This document shows positions 1-12,800 of a stretch of DNA of 64,000 bases, one piece after another. The position numbers and the translations under genes were made by a program. The stretch is from Symsagittifera roscoffensis (lineage: Eukaryota > Xenacoelomorpha > Acoela > Convolutidae). The DNA lies in contig NC_087067.1 in the NCBI RefSeq assembly GCF_963678635.1, forward strand, positions 49,023,618-49,087,617. Direction: 5' to 3'. Positions within the stretch are counted from its first letter, which is position 1. Every line of letters starts with the position of its first letter. The notes beneath the pieces were generated by a model, which saw only the letters and a program-made list of their open reading frames with translations, ran no database searches and was not told where the DNA came from.

Positions 1-35
1 CTACTAACGATATAAATTACGATGTTGCTATCAAG

Positions 36-300
36 TTGAGGCCCTATGCGGGTCTGATCGGTATAGACAATTCTTCTTTGGATAAATATTTAAATGATTC
101 GAAAATTTTACGAATGCATGCTATTTTACACGATGCCGCCGGTTTTGTCCGCGAATTTTATAACATGGGTCCCACATACTGCTATGTTATACCATGGAAA
201 AGCAACAACAGTCTGATTGGTCACTTGAGTGGAATTACGTTTTGTTTGTATATCAAACTGAAGAAACCGAAACTCTACCATTTATTAGAATGCTGAAGGA
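36..300 (+). pseudogene. Unrecognised Polinton-associated coding remnant
   Basis: An open stretch of 86 codons lies at the left edge. The protein contains a phrase reading LHDAAGFVREFYNMGP followed by a hydrophobic, glycine-containing stretch. I do not recognise a domain. Codon composition and its position in line with the other Polinton parts suggest it belongs to that element. It may be the tail of a gene that starts outside the window. Confidence 0.35.
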
Positions 301-501
301 AAGATCAGTTGTGTTGGATTGTGGGATTTCGACACCAGAATAACACTTTTATAGTAAAAAAATGAGCTATAACCACTTCCGACTACAGTGATTCCCTTGT
401 TTTTCTACCTCCAGTTAATTTCAATTCCCTTCCAAAATCTGAACAAAAAGCCTACAACTGGCGGACTTCATTGGGATAGCGGTAATTATTTATAGCTGAA
501 T

Positions 502-855
502 TTGAACCAAATCATTCAAAAGTTTGTCTTAAGAAACCCCAATGCTATATTCTACGCCAAAGGAAAAGAAAAAGCTGACTTTTTATCCAAATACTTAGAC
601 CGCAAAGTTGTGAATCTTGACAATTTGGGCTGTCCACGAGTTGAAACTTTATATTTCAAGAATTTTTTGAATTGTAACAAACACCTACCGCACCATATTT
701 CTAAAAATCATTGTGCATTAAAAAAGTTGGAAGCGTTCGATGATTGGTTGAAAGTGAGTGTCAACAACGAGCGTCAGGGGAAAGTTGAGACATACATATC
801 TCCAAATTCAGTTCTTTGTACTTGGATGACACCAGAAAGTAACATAAAGATTTAA
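502..855 (+). pseudogene. Unrecognised Polinton-associated coding remnant
   Basis: This 117-codon stretch includes the phrase FYAKGKEKADFLSKYL, then a CPRVE segment and a late HCALKK motif with conserved-looking Cys and His residues (about residues 48-80). Similar Cys/His phrases occur in hypothetical proteins linked to Polinton-like elements in invertebrates, but I cannot assign a catalytic fold with confidence. It lies on the same strand as, and upstream of, the integrase segment. Treated as a fossil part of the element. Confidence 0.4.
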
Positions 856-1049
856 TTGACCAGAATTGAACGCATTGATTGTAGAGGCCAAGTTGTTCAA
901 CGAAAAGAACAAGTTACACTTTCTGAAGAAGTGTTGTGCACTTTGAGGAGGTTCTTCGCGTGATTGACCAATCATCTACTTTCAACGATTCACATACATC
1001 AGTAATGTTACCCAGTAAGCGCTGTCTTTAACTTCCTAAGCTAGTCTTA

Positions 1050-1810
1050 GTGGCCAAACGTCAACCAGGAGTTCAAATGGACCTAGCCAGCAGTGAACTA
1101 CCCAATGAGATTCGAAAAATAGTAAGAGAAGATTCTGTGAAGAAAATTGTGTATCATGCAAAAACTGACCATGTCCCAGTCAATTATGTAGTGGAAATGC
1201 ATGGCAATGAAAATGACACTACTAATGTTAACACTGGTTATACTCGATACGATATGCAGCATAAGAATGACAGCACAAGAGTTTGTTCTGATTCCGAAGC
1301 ATATTTATACTAGAGAACAACCCCATGCAGCGCAAATTTTGCTTGAAAACTCAATCAAACATAAAAAACCGCAACTATCATACTTAAATCGATTAAGACC
1401 CCCAAAAGCAACAACAACAATTAATCCTCCAGTTATACCAACCCCCGAAACTTTTATCAATGCCACAACAGACAACAATCAACAAGAACAAGCTCTTCCT
1501 CTCACTGAAGATGAGGGAAAGGAGCTGGAAACAAGCACTGAGCCCAATGAAGCTTCATCCACAGAACGTATTACGTTACAATTACAACTCATGGACGAAA
1601 ACAAACTTATGCGAGCAAAACAAGTTCTGGAAATTATTAAAAAGTCAGAGCGAGTCACAATAAACAAAGAAAATGAAGAGCTTTACGTTGATAAAGTTCC
1701 AACCGGTCTTAAGGCATCAGTTTTTTTTGTATGATATACAACAGCATACTAAAAAATTGTACAACCTTGCTTTCATACTGATTTTGAGTTCTCTCAAACT
1801 TGACGAACAG
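1050..1810 (+). pseudogene. Conserved hypothetical Polinton protein upstream of integrase
   Basis: Two overlapping + strand open stretches (1050-1313 and 1201-1734) cover this interval. The second reads FVLIPKHIYTREQPH near its start, has a polar Gln/Asn/Thr/Glu-rich middle, and ends with a basic helix-like segment around RAKQVLEIIKKSERV followed by VDKVPTGLKAS. A protein with this layout (IPKH motif, variable linker, C-terminal conserved block) commonly precedes the integrase in metazoan Polintons, where its role is unknown. The call rests on that recalled resemblance plus position. Fossil. Confidence 0.5.
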
Positions 1811-1834
1811 TTGGTTATGAATAAGTAGGTAAGT

Positions 1835-2745
1835 ATGTCAAAGTCGCGGTTCAGTCAACGGCTACGGAACAAGCTCAACAGAGGCAAAGAAGCAGAGGTT
1901 CCAAAATTTTCCCTTCAACATCTACAGCCCTCCTTCCTCCCAAGAAACCGTCGTCAACAAGTTTCAGCTCAAAAAGCATTAAAAGGCGTAAAACCAGAAG
2001 GACTGTTGCAGACAGTGAAAGAGAACGGTCAGCGTAAAAAACCAAACGAGAAGAAGGCGCCGAAGAAGAAGACTCTGAATTTTACGGAACGCCCGATAAC
2101 GATTCAGATTCTGCAGCGTGAGAGAAGACGAAGACAAAAACAAAAAAAATGGCAAGGTGACGAAGCATTCAAACAAATGATAAAAACAAAACAGCCACAA
2201 AAAGTCTGGGTAGATAAAGGCACAGTGTTCAAGGGGTCATTCAAAACTTTATGTGAGAAAAAGGGCATCAAAACATACACAACAGAGAGTGAAAAAAATC
2301 CGCTCTCGCCGAGAGGAACATTCGATCACTAAAAAGTTTAATTTATAAATGTTTGGAGAAAAAATGGACCTACTCTTACATCGATAAGCTTTAAGACTTT
2401 GTCAACACAATTAATTCGAGAACAAACCGCATCATCAAATTAGCCCCCAATAAAGTGACAAAAGAAGATGTTCCACGTCTAATTTCATTAAGAGCGGAAC
2501 AATCATTGAAACTAGTTCGTCGACCAAAGCTCTACGTTGTCGATTTTGTGAGAATAGCAAAAATTGACATCCCTTTTCGAAAAGGTTATGAACAATCCTT
2601 CACTGACGAAGTTTTTGAATTATTTGACATACCAACAAGGAACCCACCGACTTATAATCTTATCGACGCTGATAGAGAAACAAAAGAGGGTAAATTTTTT
2701 GAGCCAGAACTAATCAGAGTATTGGAAAAGGAAGGGTCAAGCTAA
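1835..2745 (+). pseudogene. Polinton integrase (retroviral-type DDE) remnant
   Basis: The first part (1835-2332) is a lysine/arginine-rich N-terminal region followed by the core signature VWVDKGTVFKG and GIKTYTT, which matches the second-Asp block of retroviral-type integrases used by Polintons. The second part (2455-2745) holds the chromodomain-like or C-terminal region, recognisable from YVVDFVRIAKIDIPFRKGY and a following FDIPTRNPPTYNL segment. These enzymes insert the element into host DNA with a short target duplication. The gene is broken. It sits immediately upstream of the capsid-type genes, the usual neighbourhood. Confidence 0.75.
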
Positions 2746-2748
2746 ACA

Positions 2749-3640
2749 ATGTCTAGCAACTTTGGAGATGACAAAGATTCCTTTAGTATTACATTGGTGT
2801 CATCAGCCTCAATGAATATTTTCATTGACAACTCACTAGTGAGTCTTAAAAATCTGCTGAGTAAAGATATCGATCTGCAAGGCGAATGGAGAGTTGCATT
2901 GTCAGAAATAACGTTTCCCACTCATTTTAACAATGTAACAGATACTAAAATAGTGTACTACAAAAAAGACAAAGTTGAAGCAAGTCTTAAAGTGGCAAGA
3001 GATAAAATATCTAGACCATATGATTGAGAGAAAACTGAAATAACAAAGGGTGAATATGACGAAATCGAGAAATCATTCGGAAGGTTCATCTTGATATTTT
3101 CAGTTATAGAATCGACCCCATTATCAAACATCTTTCAATTTGGATACATTATTGGGAAGGCATTACCTTTGAGAGCCCACAAATTCCTATTATTTTAGGT
3201 TTCAAAGGTATAAGAGATGGAATGGGCTACCATATCGGCTAAAAAAAAATCCATTCTTATCCATAGCACTCTCACATCGCAAAACCTCATTTCCGACTAC
3301 CCTGTTGATATCCCTGCTGGAACCCAAATGATGTTTATCTACTTGGATAAAATCCATTATCAGATTGTGGGTGACACCAAATCACCTGTGCTCAGAGTCA
3401 TTGATACTAATTGACGAGTGAAAAACGGTTACGTTTGCAGCATTGAACCAAATCATCGCAAAGTTTTTAGCAACTTAGATTATAAAAAACTCCTCGTGCA
3501 TAACATCCAGAGCATTGCGGTAAACCTACGAACAGAAACCGGTAGACTTGTACCATTTGCGGGAGGAAGAGGAAAAGTTGTTTTGACTTTAAAATTTCAA
3601 AAGTTTTCTGATTCAGATTATGGAGGCATACTATCATAAT
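2749..3640 (+). pseudogene. Polinton minor-capsid-like (penton candidate) protein remnant
   Basis: The N-terminal part (2749-3027) reads SFSITLVSSASMNIF and then GEWRVALSEITFPTHF, a pair of motifs typical of a conserved structural protein found next to the major capsid gene in metazoan Polintons and adenovirus-like elements. The later parts (3217-3414 and 3418-3639) are beta-rich, with a segment reading YKKLLVHNIQSIAVNL and a C-terminal VVLTLKF strand. The assignment to the penton or minor capsid class is an inference from position and from the conserved N-terminal motif. Broken fossil. Confidence 0.55.
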
Positions 3641-4051
3641 CAAGCGACCATGCCTCACTTCTCAGGACATTACAGACAGCGGGGTAATGGCTTCGGTGCT
3701 CTGGCTATGGGTATTGAACGAGTAGCACTTCCGTTGGATCGTAAATTTATAGTACCAGAAGCAAAGGGTATTGGAAAAAAATTACTTGTTCAAGCAGCAC
3801 CCGAAATAATAAATATAGCAACCAGGAAGAAAACAACCAAACAAGCCTTGAAAAACACAGTAAAAAACCCAATCAAAAAACAAGTTGGAGCTGGACGCAG
3901 CAAGTCCCGTTTGAGCAGAAAATGGAAGACAGCAACAACAACAACAACAACAACAACAAGAAAAAGAAAAACAAAAGTTCTCATTCCAAAGAAACGAACT
4001 CCACTGGGAAGTCGCTCCAACTTTTTCACCAAAGTACGAAATGATTTCTAA
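3620..4051 (+). pseudogene. Small basic Polinton protein (adenovirus core-protein-like)
   Basis: This 143-codon stretch overlaps the end of the upstream capsid-type segment. It begins with a tyrosine/glycine-rich GHYRQRGNGFGALAMG motif, continues with a KFIVPEAKGIGKKLL amphipathic segment, and ends in a lysine/arginine-rich tail interrupted by a poly-threonine tract. The tract comes from an (aac/aca) trinucleotide run at about 3930-3960. Small basic proteins with this GHYRQRG start sit between minor and major capsid genes in many Polintons and probably bind DNA in the particle. The function is inferred. It belongs to the fossil element. Confidence 0.6.
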
Positions 4052-4074
4052 TTTATTACCAACTGAAGCAACTC

Positions 4075-5414
4075 ACAGCTCATTAGATTTTTTGAAAAAC
4101 CTCCTCTACTCGTTACATTTGAAAATGTTTTCTCTCAAAAAATTAGTCCATCTTATTCATCTTATTCATCATCGAAATTTGAGGTTTTAAGAGATAAAAA
4201 CAACTTTATCGATCTTCAACGAACTCGCTCGGAGATTGTAGCACGTATTTTTCAAAATGATGGTAATGTATTGCGAACTCATGCTACAAGAGCAGCACAA
4301 CGAGACACCCCATATTTGGTTATTAATCCCCTTTCATCTTTAATTTCCGAATGCAAAATGTCTCTCTCTGAATGGAGAAAAATTTTCAACAACTAATGCC
4401 AATTTTGCCCATAAGAATTTCATTGAGACCGAATTTTCTCATAGTAAAGATGCAAAGAAAACATGGCTTGCTTGTCAAGGTTATTATTATGAAGATAATC
4501 CATCAGTTATTGGTGGTGCTAATGGGCGAGCTAAAGATGTTGCGGAACGTACGAGAATCGCAGCGGCGTCAGTCGAATTCCGTCTATTTGGTCAAACTCT
4601 TATCAGCGGTGTTACAATAAGACTTTCTCTGAGACGATCTGCTTATGGCTTTGTTATCATGTCTGAGCATAGAGGTAAGCATTACCGAGTTGAAATCACG
4701 GAGGCTAACTTATATGTGCGCAAAATGACAGTAACCGATTTTGTGCTATCATCGATAGAAAAAACTCTGCTGAAAACACCGGCAATATACAATTATATTG
4801 AAGTCTTACCAAGAAATGTTTTGGCCACAGCTGGTGTGCAAAGCTAACGACAAGAAGACGTTTTCGCCAAAGAGCCAGCTCGTCGAATGATTTTGGCAAT
4901 GAGCTCGAATACAGCATACTTGGGAACTATCCGAACAAACCCGTTTCATTATCAAAAATTTCAGCTGAATGAAATCATTGTTTACCGAAACGATCTACCC
5001 ATTGCAGTTTTTCCTGTGTCAACGACTGAAAACACAACAATATGCTATAACACATTAGAAGCTCTAAACTTTGTTTTTAACAATAGTCATGGAATCAGTT
5101 TGGCTAATTATCACAATCATTATATTATGGCATTTGGTCTCACATCTACTCAAGAGGCTTCACATGAGTTTATTCATCCTGAATTGACCAACTGCATCAT
5201 TTCAGTAGAATTGAAATTTAATGCATTACTGGGGAAAAATGTAGAGTTACTTTTCATGGGAGAGCGTGCATCAACAGTTTACGTGCGTTCCGACAGAAAA
5301 ATAGCTAAAAAACACTCTCATGAATCGAAAAAAATGGACAATCAACAGATTACTGAGCTAATTAACCGATGCAAGCAATTGAAAACATCAGTTTTGAGGT
5401 ATTTTGCCAGCTAA
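4075..5414 (+). pseudogene. F54H12.2-like capsid protein (Polinton) remnant
   Basis: Segments along this interval match the family of transposon-derived proteins named after C. elegans F54H12.2. An N-terminal block carries FIDLQRTRSEIVARI (about 4206-4250), a middle block carries KDVAERTRIAAASVEFRLFG (about 4530-4600), and the C-terminal block (4887-5414) carries GTIRTNPFHYQKFQLNEI and ends in a strand before VYVRSDRK. The family is thought to supply the double-jelly-roll type shell protein of Polinton-encoded particles. The gene is broken into several open stretches. It precedes the protease segment, as expected. Confidence 0.7.
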
Positions 5415-5439
5415 CTTAACATCAGAACAATACTGAAAT

Positions 5440-5770
5440 GTGACAATACTTCTATGATAGTGAACGCATCCACCTCAGACCAGCCAGGAACTCACTGGCT
5501 ACTATTCGCTCAAGCTGGGGTCAAATTTTCCTTTCAGATCCTCTTGCACATGTACTAGACAATTATCCTCATGTTTGCAAATACATGAGATAATCAATTC
5601 ATGAAGGAAACCAAATACTCAGGAACAAGCCAATCCAATCAGCTAACTCGGTCTTGTGTGGACTTTATTGTATTTATGTTGCTCATGTTATACTTTCATC
5701 TAAATTTCCTATAGATTTCAAAGTAAATGATCATGATATGATGCGTTTCGCCAAATATATGATGTTCTAA
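5440..5770 (+). pseudogene. Adenain-type cysteine protease (Polinton PRO) remnant
   Basis: Translated in pieces, the segment shows GTHWL near 5490-5505, which corresponds to the His-containing block of adenovirus-type proteases. It then shows a CGLYCIYVAHVIL block near 5650-5700, which corresponds to the nucleophile Cys helix. In Polintons this protease is believed to mature capsid proteins. It directly follows the capsid gene. Only the two active-site blocks are recognisable, so the call rests on them and on gene order. Fossil. Confidence 0.6.
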
Positions 5771-7340
5771 AATTGTAACACTGAAGATTTTCTATAGTGA
5801 TCTATAATTGACTTTTTTCCTAACTTTTTTTTCAGAATTTAAATTTCTTTTCCATTATAAACCTAAAAAACAAAGTATTTGAATCAAACTCTAAATGACC
5901 ATAACCACTCAAAATAATATCAAAAATTTTAGAAAACTCGGCGGCATTATCACCATTCAAATTATTGATGAAGTGTTCAATTGTTACATTGTGATTAAAT
6001 CAGTTTGAGTTTGAATGGATCGAGTTTTTGAAGCAAAGCAAACTTGTGGCAATCTTCTTCGCAGAGAAGCACCACCAATGTCAGTTGAATTGTTAATAGA
6101 ATTGTTGTAGTTGTCAGCAATTTTTAAGATTTCCATCAGGGGTCCCGACAGCTGAAATTTACTGCAAACCCATATTAGATGTTTGAAAGATGAGAGTAGA
6201 CAAGGTTCAACGAAAAAGGTTGAAGTCATCTTGTTCACTACGTCAACACAATTTTTTGTTGCTGCGATGAGAAAATGGATGTAGGGAGGGGCATTGTCGA
6301 GCAATTGGGCGCCATACTTGTTGTGAATTGAATGGGCTGAGGGAGTTGTGAGGCGTCGGGTTCATTGTTCAAAATAAAAAATTTTAAATTGTTTCGAAAT
6401 TTTTAAAAAAAATTCAGGCGACTGCTCATACATTGCTTCAACCATTCTGCTGGTTAAATTAAATTATTCAGTCGTTTTTTTTTCCAGTTTCAGGCAACTC
6501 TACACTTTTTATGATTCGAGTATTCATCATCCGCCTCGTTTTCATCACAACTTTCAGCACATTCTTTTTTGGGACGGACTGATCGTTTTGACGTGTATCG
6601 TCTTTTATGATGTTTATCATTTACAGCTGAGGATGAGGAGGAGGAGGAGGAGGAAGAAGATTGTTGGTTCAACTGTTTTATGAGAGAGTGAAATGAACAA
6701 TGAATTGGACAGAAGGTAAACAAATCTCTGTGGTAAACTTAAGCTCCAAGAGAGAACATCCCATAAATTTTAGTGATTAGAAATTTATGAGACATATAAA
6801 CTTTTATTACACCTGTCATTATTGTCTGGCACTCCATAAGTAGCTCGTAAATCAGGGGATATACATTCACGTCGGTACACTTGTAAATCTTTTGATGTAG
6901 TCAGCTGCATGCCTTATTGTCTAGGAGGCATATAAAACAGGATTAAGGTTTTTCTTTGAAGTATACTTATTCCGGCCTAACTGTAGGGTTAGAATTATAC
7001 TTTTCATAAACTTTGATCTGATTGCCAGCCACACATGCAGCCGCACCATTCTCACGCACACATTACACTAGCTTTTGCATAAATCTGAGTTGGTTTCATT
7101 CTCTCAATTCTTTTCAAGTTTTCGGTCAGAAGCTTTTTTTGTCAAATAATTCTAAACCTAAAATGACTGCTCCTCTACAAATCTTTTCACTCTCAGATTG
7201 TGAGAGAACAGTTATCTACAAAACTTATACGAGAGAATCAGTTGCCATTGTGCAGCAGCAGAGAGAGAGGCTAGAATCCTCTCCCTTCAACAATGGCAAG
7301 AGTGGTCAAGGAGGAGTCATATAATGCTGCCCAACTAGGT
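5771..7340. other. Stretch inside Polinton without a recognisable gene
   Basis: There are no clear domains on either strand. It includes a minus-strand open stretch (6490-6723) with a polyserine run encoded by a (gag/gga) purine-rich tract at about 6636-6661, and another minus-strand open stretch (5984-6304) of ordinary composition with no recognised motif. Polintons normally carry several unconserved ORFs in this zone, so remnants of such genes are possible. Confidence 0.4.
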
Positions 7341-7344
7341 TCTC

Positions 7345-7765
7345 GATCACATTGACCATCTTCGCCAGGAGCGCAAGCGGAGGTATGAAAGCCCTACAAT
7401 CCATCAATCCTACCCGGCTCTCGAAAAGACTGAAATAAACGACGCGGGATACCTCGAAGAATCACCAAGAAAAACACTTTTTCGGTATGATTGTGACTCC
7501 ATACCCCTTTACGAGAACTATGAGAAATCAATTCGCGAGTATGCTGAACGCGAGGGCTACTAGAATGTTCAAACAACCATCTCCTCTCCCGATTCTACCG
7601 TTCCAGATCCAGTTACTCCAATCTCCTCTATTTTGGTTTCAGAACTAGGCAGTGGAACACAGAGTTCCATCACCCCAGTGGTGGACCTGGCTACTCCTGA
7701 AACTCCGCCTGTCAATGCTTGCTATGCACCGAAGAAAAAGACGATAGTGTTTAAACAGTTCTGAA
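7345..7765 (+). pseudogene. Unrecognised charged ORF remnant within Polinton
   Basis: A coding-like stretch reads LRQERKRRYESPTIHQSYPA early on, then YENYEKSIREYAEREGY, then a Pro/Thr/Ser-rich tail (PVTPISSILVSEL and VDLATPETPP) and a final basic KKKTIVFKQF. The long open reading and consistent amino-acid character argue for a former gene. I do not recognise it. It lies between the structural genes and the polymerase. Fossil. Confidence 0.35.
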
Positions 7766-9160
7766 AACTCTAAAAACTTTATTACATTTCCAATCATGCT
7801 GAGTTTTTGTTTTGTTCGCAAATTTTTATTTAAAGAAATATCAACTAATGAGTACAAATTCTTATTGGATAATTGACCTCAACGATCAATTAAAGTTTGT
7901 TTTGTTCTTTTCAATCAATAAAAAGGAAATGAAATTCCATGTTTCTGTTATGTTTTTTCTTAATAGTTTTCAAATTATGGATATTGACAAAGAAAAAGAT
8001 AAAGAGAGAGAGAGAACTGACGATCCATAAACCCCATTAATATCCCTTTTGGAATATAGTTTTCTCAAAAGAAACGGTTTATGGATGAGTCCAGCAATTC
8101 TGCCGGTTAACCAACCATAGTTATTTTTGGCTCTTTACTCTCTCTATTTTTTTTCTCTCTCTCTCTAATATGTCTACAGCCGGGTGGGGTTAGCCAGGAC
8201 TCATAGGAGTAGACTTTAGAGAGTGTAGGAGCCATTATAACGCATTATATATAATAAAATCACACGTCTATAACAGATTTCACGTTTAATTTAAAATGGT
8301 TAAAAAATTCAAATTATGTTTTTTTTCTCGATTTTTGAACGGGTTACAACCCTGTCCAATACATCACGACTAATTGATTGGACCAGGTTTCATTGGATTT
8401 GGAGAGAAAAAATTTTTATTGTATTTTTTTTTCACGACACGAATAAGTACTGCAATTGAAACATCTCAAATTTTGACTCAACAGTACAGTGGAGCAAGCG
8501 TTTCAGAGGTTCCTAATGAATAGCAATGCCGGGTAGTTATTGCGTACTGCACCAAACGGCCCTGCATCAATCTTTTGATGAACTATATGTGAAATTTGTC
8601 ATAGAATACTAACTTTTTTGAGAAATGAACAAAATTCTCAACTAACATTTATCATTTTTGTCAGGTATGATTACATGTCTTCCTTGCTTGACTTGATTGG
8701 TGGGTTACCATTTCAGTTGAAACAAAAAACTTGACAAAAAATTCAATTACATTTTCAATATTTAGTCTAGTTGACTAAACAGGGAAGTTGATAAAAGCAG
8801 TGGGTGTTAACATTCACATACTTTAGGTAAAAGAAATAACATTCCCGGATTGATCCCTTCATGGAATTGTCAGCTACTTTAACCACAAGTATTTATACTA
8901 TTTAATACAGTTGAGTCATTTACCCAAAATCGAAATGACAATCATTTCATAAAATTATATAAAGCCCAAAACAACAACCACTTCAAAGCCACTGTTGATT
9001 TTATGCTTCACCCACGTAATTGAGTTTATTACTGTCTTGATCCAAATTTGATTTTTGAAAAAAATTTCACTTCTCGCTTTTGCTTAGTCAAAATCAGCTT
9101 TGGTAAATCTTGATAAATTCCTTGAAAAGAATTCTTCTTTCCTGAACTCTCAACCTAGAA
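7766..9160. other. AT-rich non-coding stretch with short microsatellites
   Basis: I see no gene here. A (ga)n tract lies at about 8003-8018 and a (tc)n tract at about 8150-8167. A T-rich block precedes the zinc-finger ORF. Confidence 0.5.
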
Positions 9161-9166
9161 CCAACA

Positions 9167-9480
9167 ATGCCTAACTCAAGTGGAAAACAGACATCCGTCA
9201 TTTGTTTGACCTGCTCGAAAGTCTTTAGTTCACCAAGGAACTTGAGACAACATGAACAAAATGTCCATAAGATATTCGCAGCCCCACCGCCACCAACTAA
9301 AAGTGACGAATGTCGAGAATCCTTGAGCTCGCTGGCGGAAGCTAGGGAGCATGTCGAGCTAGCTCACAACGTGTCAACTGATAGTCTTTGTATCTAATGT
9401 CATGCAATCTTCCTCTCGGTTGAGAAATTCCGGCGACATATGTCGAAAAACCATCAACTACCCATTTGGACTCCCGGAAA
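9167..9480 (+). pseudogene. C2H2 zinc-finger ORF upstream of Polinton polymerase
   Basis: A 76-codon open stretch starts MPNSSGKQTSVICL and contains one canonical C2H2 finger, CLTCSKVFSSPRNLRQHEQNVH (C-x2-C-x12-H-x4-H; residues about 15-36). It is followed by a proline stretch and a second, weaker Cys/His block that continues past 9397. It lies 0.3 kb upstream of the first polymerase-like segment and probably formed the N-terminal part of, or the gene before, polymerase B. Such fingers precede the polymerase in some Polintons. Fossil. Confidence 0.55.
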
Positions 9481-9813
9481 TTAGATGGGAACATCAACTG
9501 CTCCAACTGAGTCTGCGTTTAGGGGAAACTTAAGACGATACTAGTTGAGCGTTGGGGAGGATGAATTGTATCTGATGAATGTAATCATGCGAAACAAAGA
9601 GGAGATTCATTCCTCGACAGACGGAAGAGTGCAGGAAGGACCCTGTAAATTTCAACTGGATGTGGAGTTTGATAAAGTTCTCGAGCGATACAAACGAAAC
9701 TGGTGACGGGGAATTACGCCACGAGAAGACAATGTTGTATCTGAATTCTAAGATGATTAATGTCTTCTTCAATGGAGTCGAGAGACATATGGTGAAACGA
9801 GACAGATTTCGGA

Positions 9814-12800
9814 ATGATTGAGCATATGGTCAATGCCATCAACACGTTCGGTTCTCACGGTAGCGGTTGGATTGTGGAGCGCATCGAAAAGCTGGCTGTA
9901 AGTTTTGCAGCATTTTCTCCGATCCGTGCTGGCTCATACATTCACCTTCCTGATTCATTGAAACCGGTGAAACAGAGTTTCACCAACATTAAAACGAAAA
10001 AATAATCAGAAGTGCTTTCTATACTGCTTTGTGGCCGCGTACCATGATCGATATTAAGATACCACAACTGCTCTTTACCCTGCTGCCCAAAACTACCATC
10101 ATCGAAACAAACTGAAAAATTACAAGCTCTCCCAGGAACTATTTGTGAAATTTGAAGGCTGGTACGAGATGCCAATGGGACTACGCGATATTGACCGATT
10201 TGAACAACTTAACAACTGTCAAGTCAATTTATTCCGGTAAGCATTGATTTTTGGACAAAACATTTGTTTAATCATCTATAATATAATATGTTCACCCAGA
10301 AACCCAAGCATTCAATCGTTTGTTTTCATTAGGTACAAAGAAGGTGAATTGCTAGCTTTGAGAGTGTCCAGCAAATACTCAAGTGATCTATGTGTTGACC
10401 TACTACTACTCAGCAACGGACAAACTCATCACTATGTGCTGATCACTGATTTGAGGGTGGTGGAATATTTGCGTGGAAAACTACACCGAGACCAAAATCA
10501 AATTTGCCGCAAATGCTTCCATACATGTTCATCCACCGATACACTACAAGGACACCAGGAAATGTGTTACCAAGATGAGGGAGTGGTAATTACTATGCCA
10601 AAACCGGGAAAGAACACTCATCGTTTCAAAAATTTAACTGCCCGCTGGTATGTAACAAGAGTTATTTACTTTGACCTCGAATTGCTACTACTACCCGTAT
10701 ACGGACCGCAACCCGACCCCGAAAAATCTAGCACCCAAACACTAGAGATTCATCAACCAGGCGGTTACACTCTGGCCGTTGTTGATTTTGGGAAGCGCGA
10801 AGTTTTAAAGTTTGAACTGAAGAGAGGCGAAAATGTTATCAAGGAATTGATCGCCTCTCTCGAATCGTTGGCGAAACGAATATACCTTGAAAAACGAAAG
10901 TATTACACGTTCACTGGCAAACCAAGTTGCACGCGTGAAGAAGCGCACACTTGTTGAATATGTGAAACAGAATTTGCTGACAATGACCAAGTTGTACTTG
11001 ATCACTGTCATCATACCAACAAGTTCTTGGGGGTGGACACATAACGAATGCAACATCAATCGAAAAACGGCAAACTATATACCTGTAATAGCGCATATTG
11101 TCAAACTAAGATCTGCATTTCATTATGAAAGCGCTCTCAAACAGTAACCCCGAAAACACTTACTCAGTGATCCCTTCCACTAAGGAGAAGTATATATCAC
11201 TCACTATGTCGGTCTATATCAAATCATACACCAAAAAAACGGAAAACTTAAAAAAGTGTATGAAAATCTACGTTTCATAGACTCCTATAAAATCATGCTT
11301 TTACCCCTTTCAAAACTCGTCAAATAATTACCGGAAGAAAAATTTTTCCTATTGGAAAACTACTTTGAAGAACTTGGTTACTCAGCAGAACAGGTAGCAT
11401 TGTTGAAACAAAAAGGTTTCTACCCGTATTCTTACTTTAGTAGTTTTAAAAAATTTCGAGAAACTCGACTGCCATCTAGAAAAGTGTGGAGCAACACTTT
11501 ACAGGGAGGGGAAATAAGTGTTTCGAAAAATCAGTACAACCATTCCATTAAAGTTTTCGCTGGAATGAAATGCGCATCATTAGGCGAGTACCATGATGTA
11601 TACCTAGCAACGGACGTACTACTACTCGCTTCAGTATTCGAAGCCTTTCGTGAAGTTTGTTACGAAACGTACGGATTTACGGATTAGATTGTGCATGCTA
11701 CTTCACGTCTAGTAACCTCTCGGGCGATGCATTCTTAAAAGACTGCAATGCAGACCTCAAGTTGCTTACTGAAAGGGAGCATTTGAACATAGTTCAAAAA
11801 ATGATTCGGGGAGGGATGTCATCGATATATGCACGCCGTTTTTTTAAACCCAACAAAAAATACCTCGAAGACTACAACCCTGAAGAGCCCTCTAGCTATC
11901 TATTGAATATAGACGCTAACAATTTATACGGGAGTATTATGAAATACTGTCCCCTTCCCATCAAAGGTTTCTCATTAGTTGAAGAAAGTCTTGAATATAT
12001 TTTGCAAACCGACGATAGCTCTGAGTGGGGATACATTTTGGAAGTGGATCTCAGTATACCTAAAGAAATTCAAGATTACTTTGCAGACTACGCGCTAGCC
12101 CCCTCACGTGAAGTTATCGGCAGGGACAAACTAAATAACGAGCAAATACAGATGTTAGGGGAGATGGGGGTCACGTCGCTACCAAAGGTACCCAAACTGG
12201 TTCAAACATTAGATCCAAAGGAAGAGTACGTTCTGCACTACCTTACATGGAAGCTCTATATAGAACTGGGCTTAAAAGTTACCAAATTGACTAAGGTCTT
12301 AAAAATTTGTCAAGGTAGATGGATGGAGCCTTTTGTGGATTTGAACACTCGATTAAGAAGGTCAGCGCGCAATAAATTTGAAGAGAACTTTTACAAGCTC
12401 ATCGTAAAATCAGCATTCGCAAAAACTATGGAATCTAAACAAGGACGAAAAAACTAGAAATTAATAGGAACGAAAAAGAACTGCTTCAAAAACAGCTTTG
12501 AGCACGATGAAAAGCTTTCAGATAATCGACGAGGAAGTTGCTACTGTTTGTTTCGCTGTAACGAGTGTTTTGTGGGACAAACCCATGATAATTGGTGCAA
12601 GTATTTTGGATTTGTCAAAACGCTTCATGTTTTACTTTCATTATCAGCAAATGAAAGCAAACATGAACCTTGAACTGCTATACAGTGACACAGATTCGTT
12701 TATTTATGCGAATAAAACCGAAGGCGTATACGCAGATCTGCAAAAACTGAGCGATAGTTTCGATTTTTCCAACTACCCAAGCGATCACTTCTTATTCAGC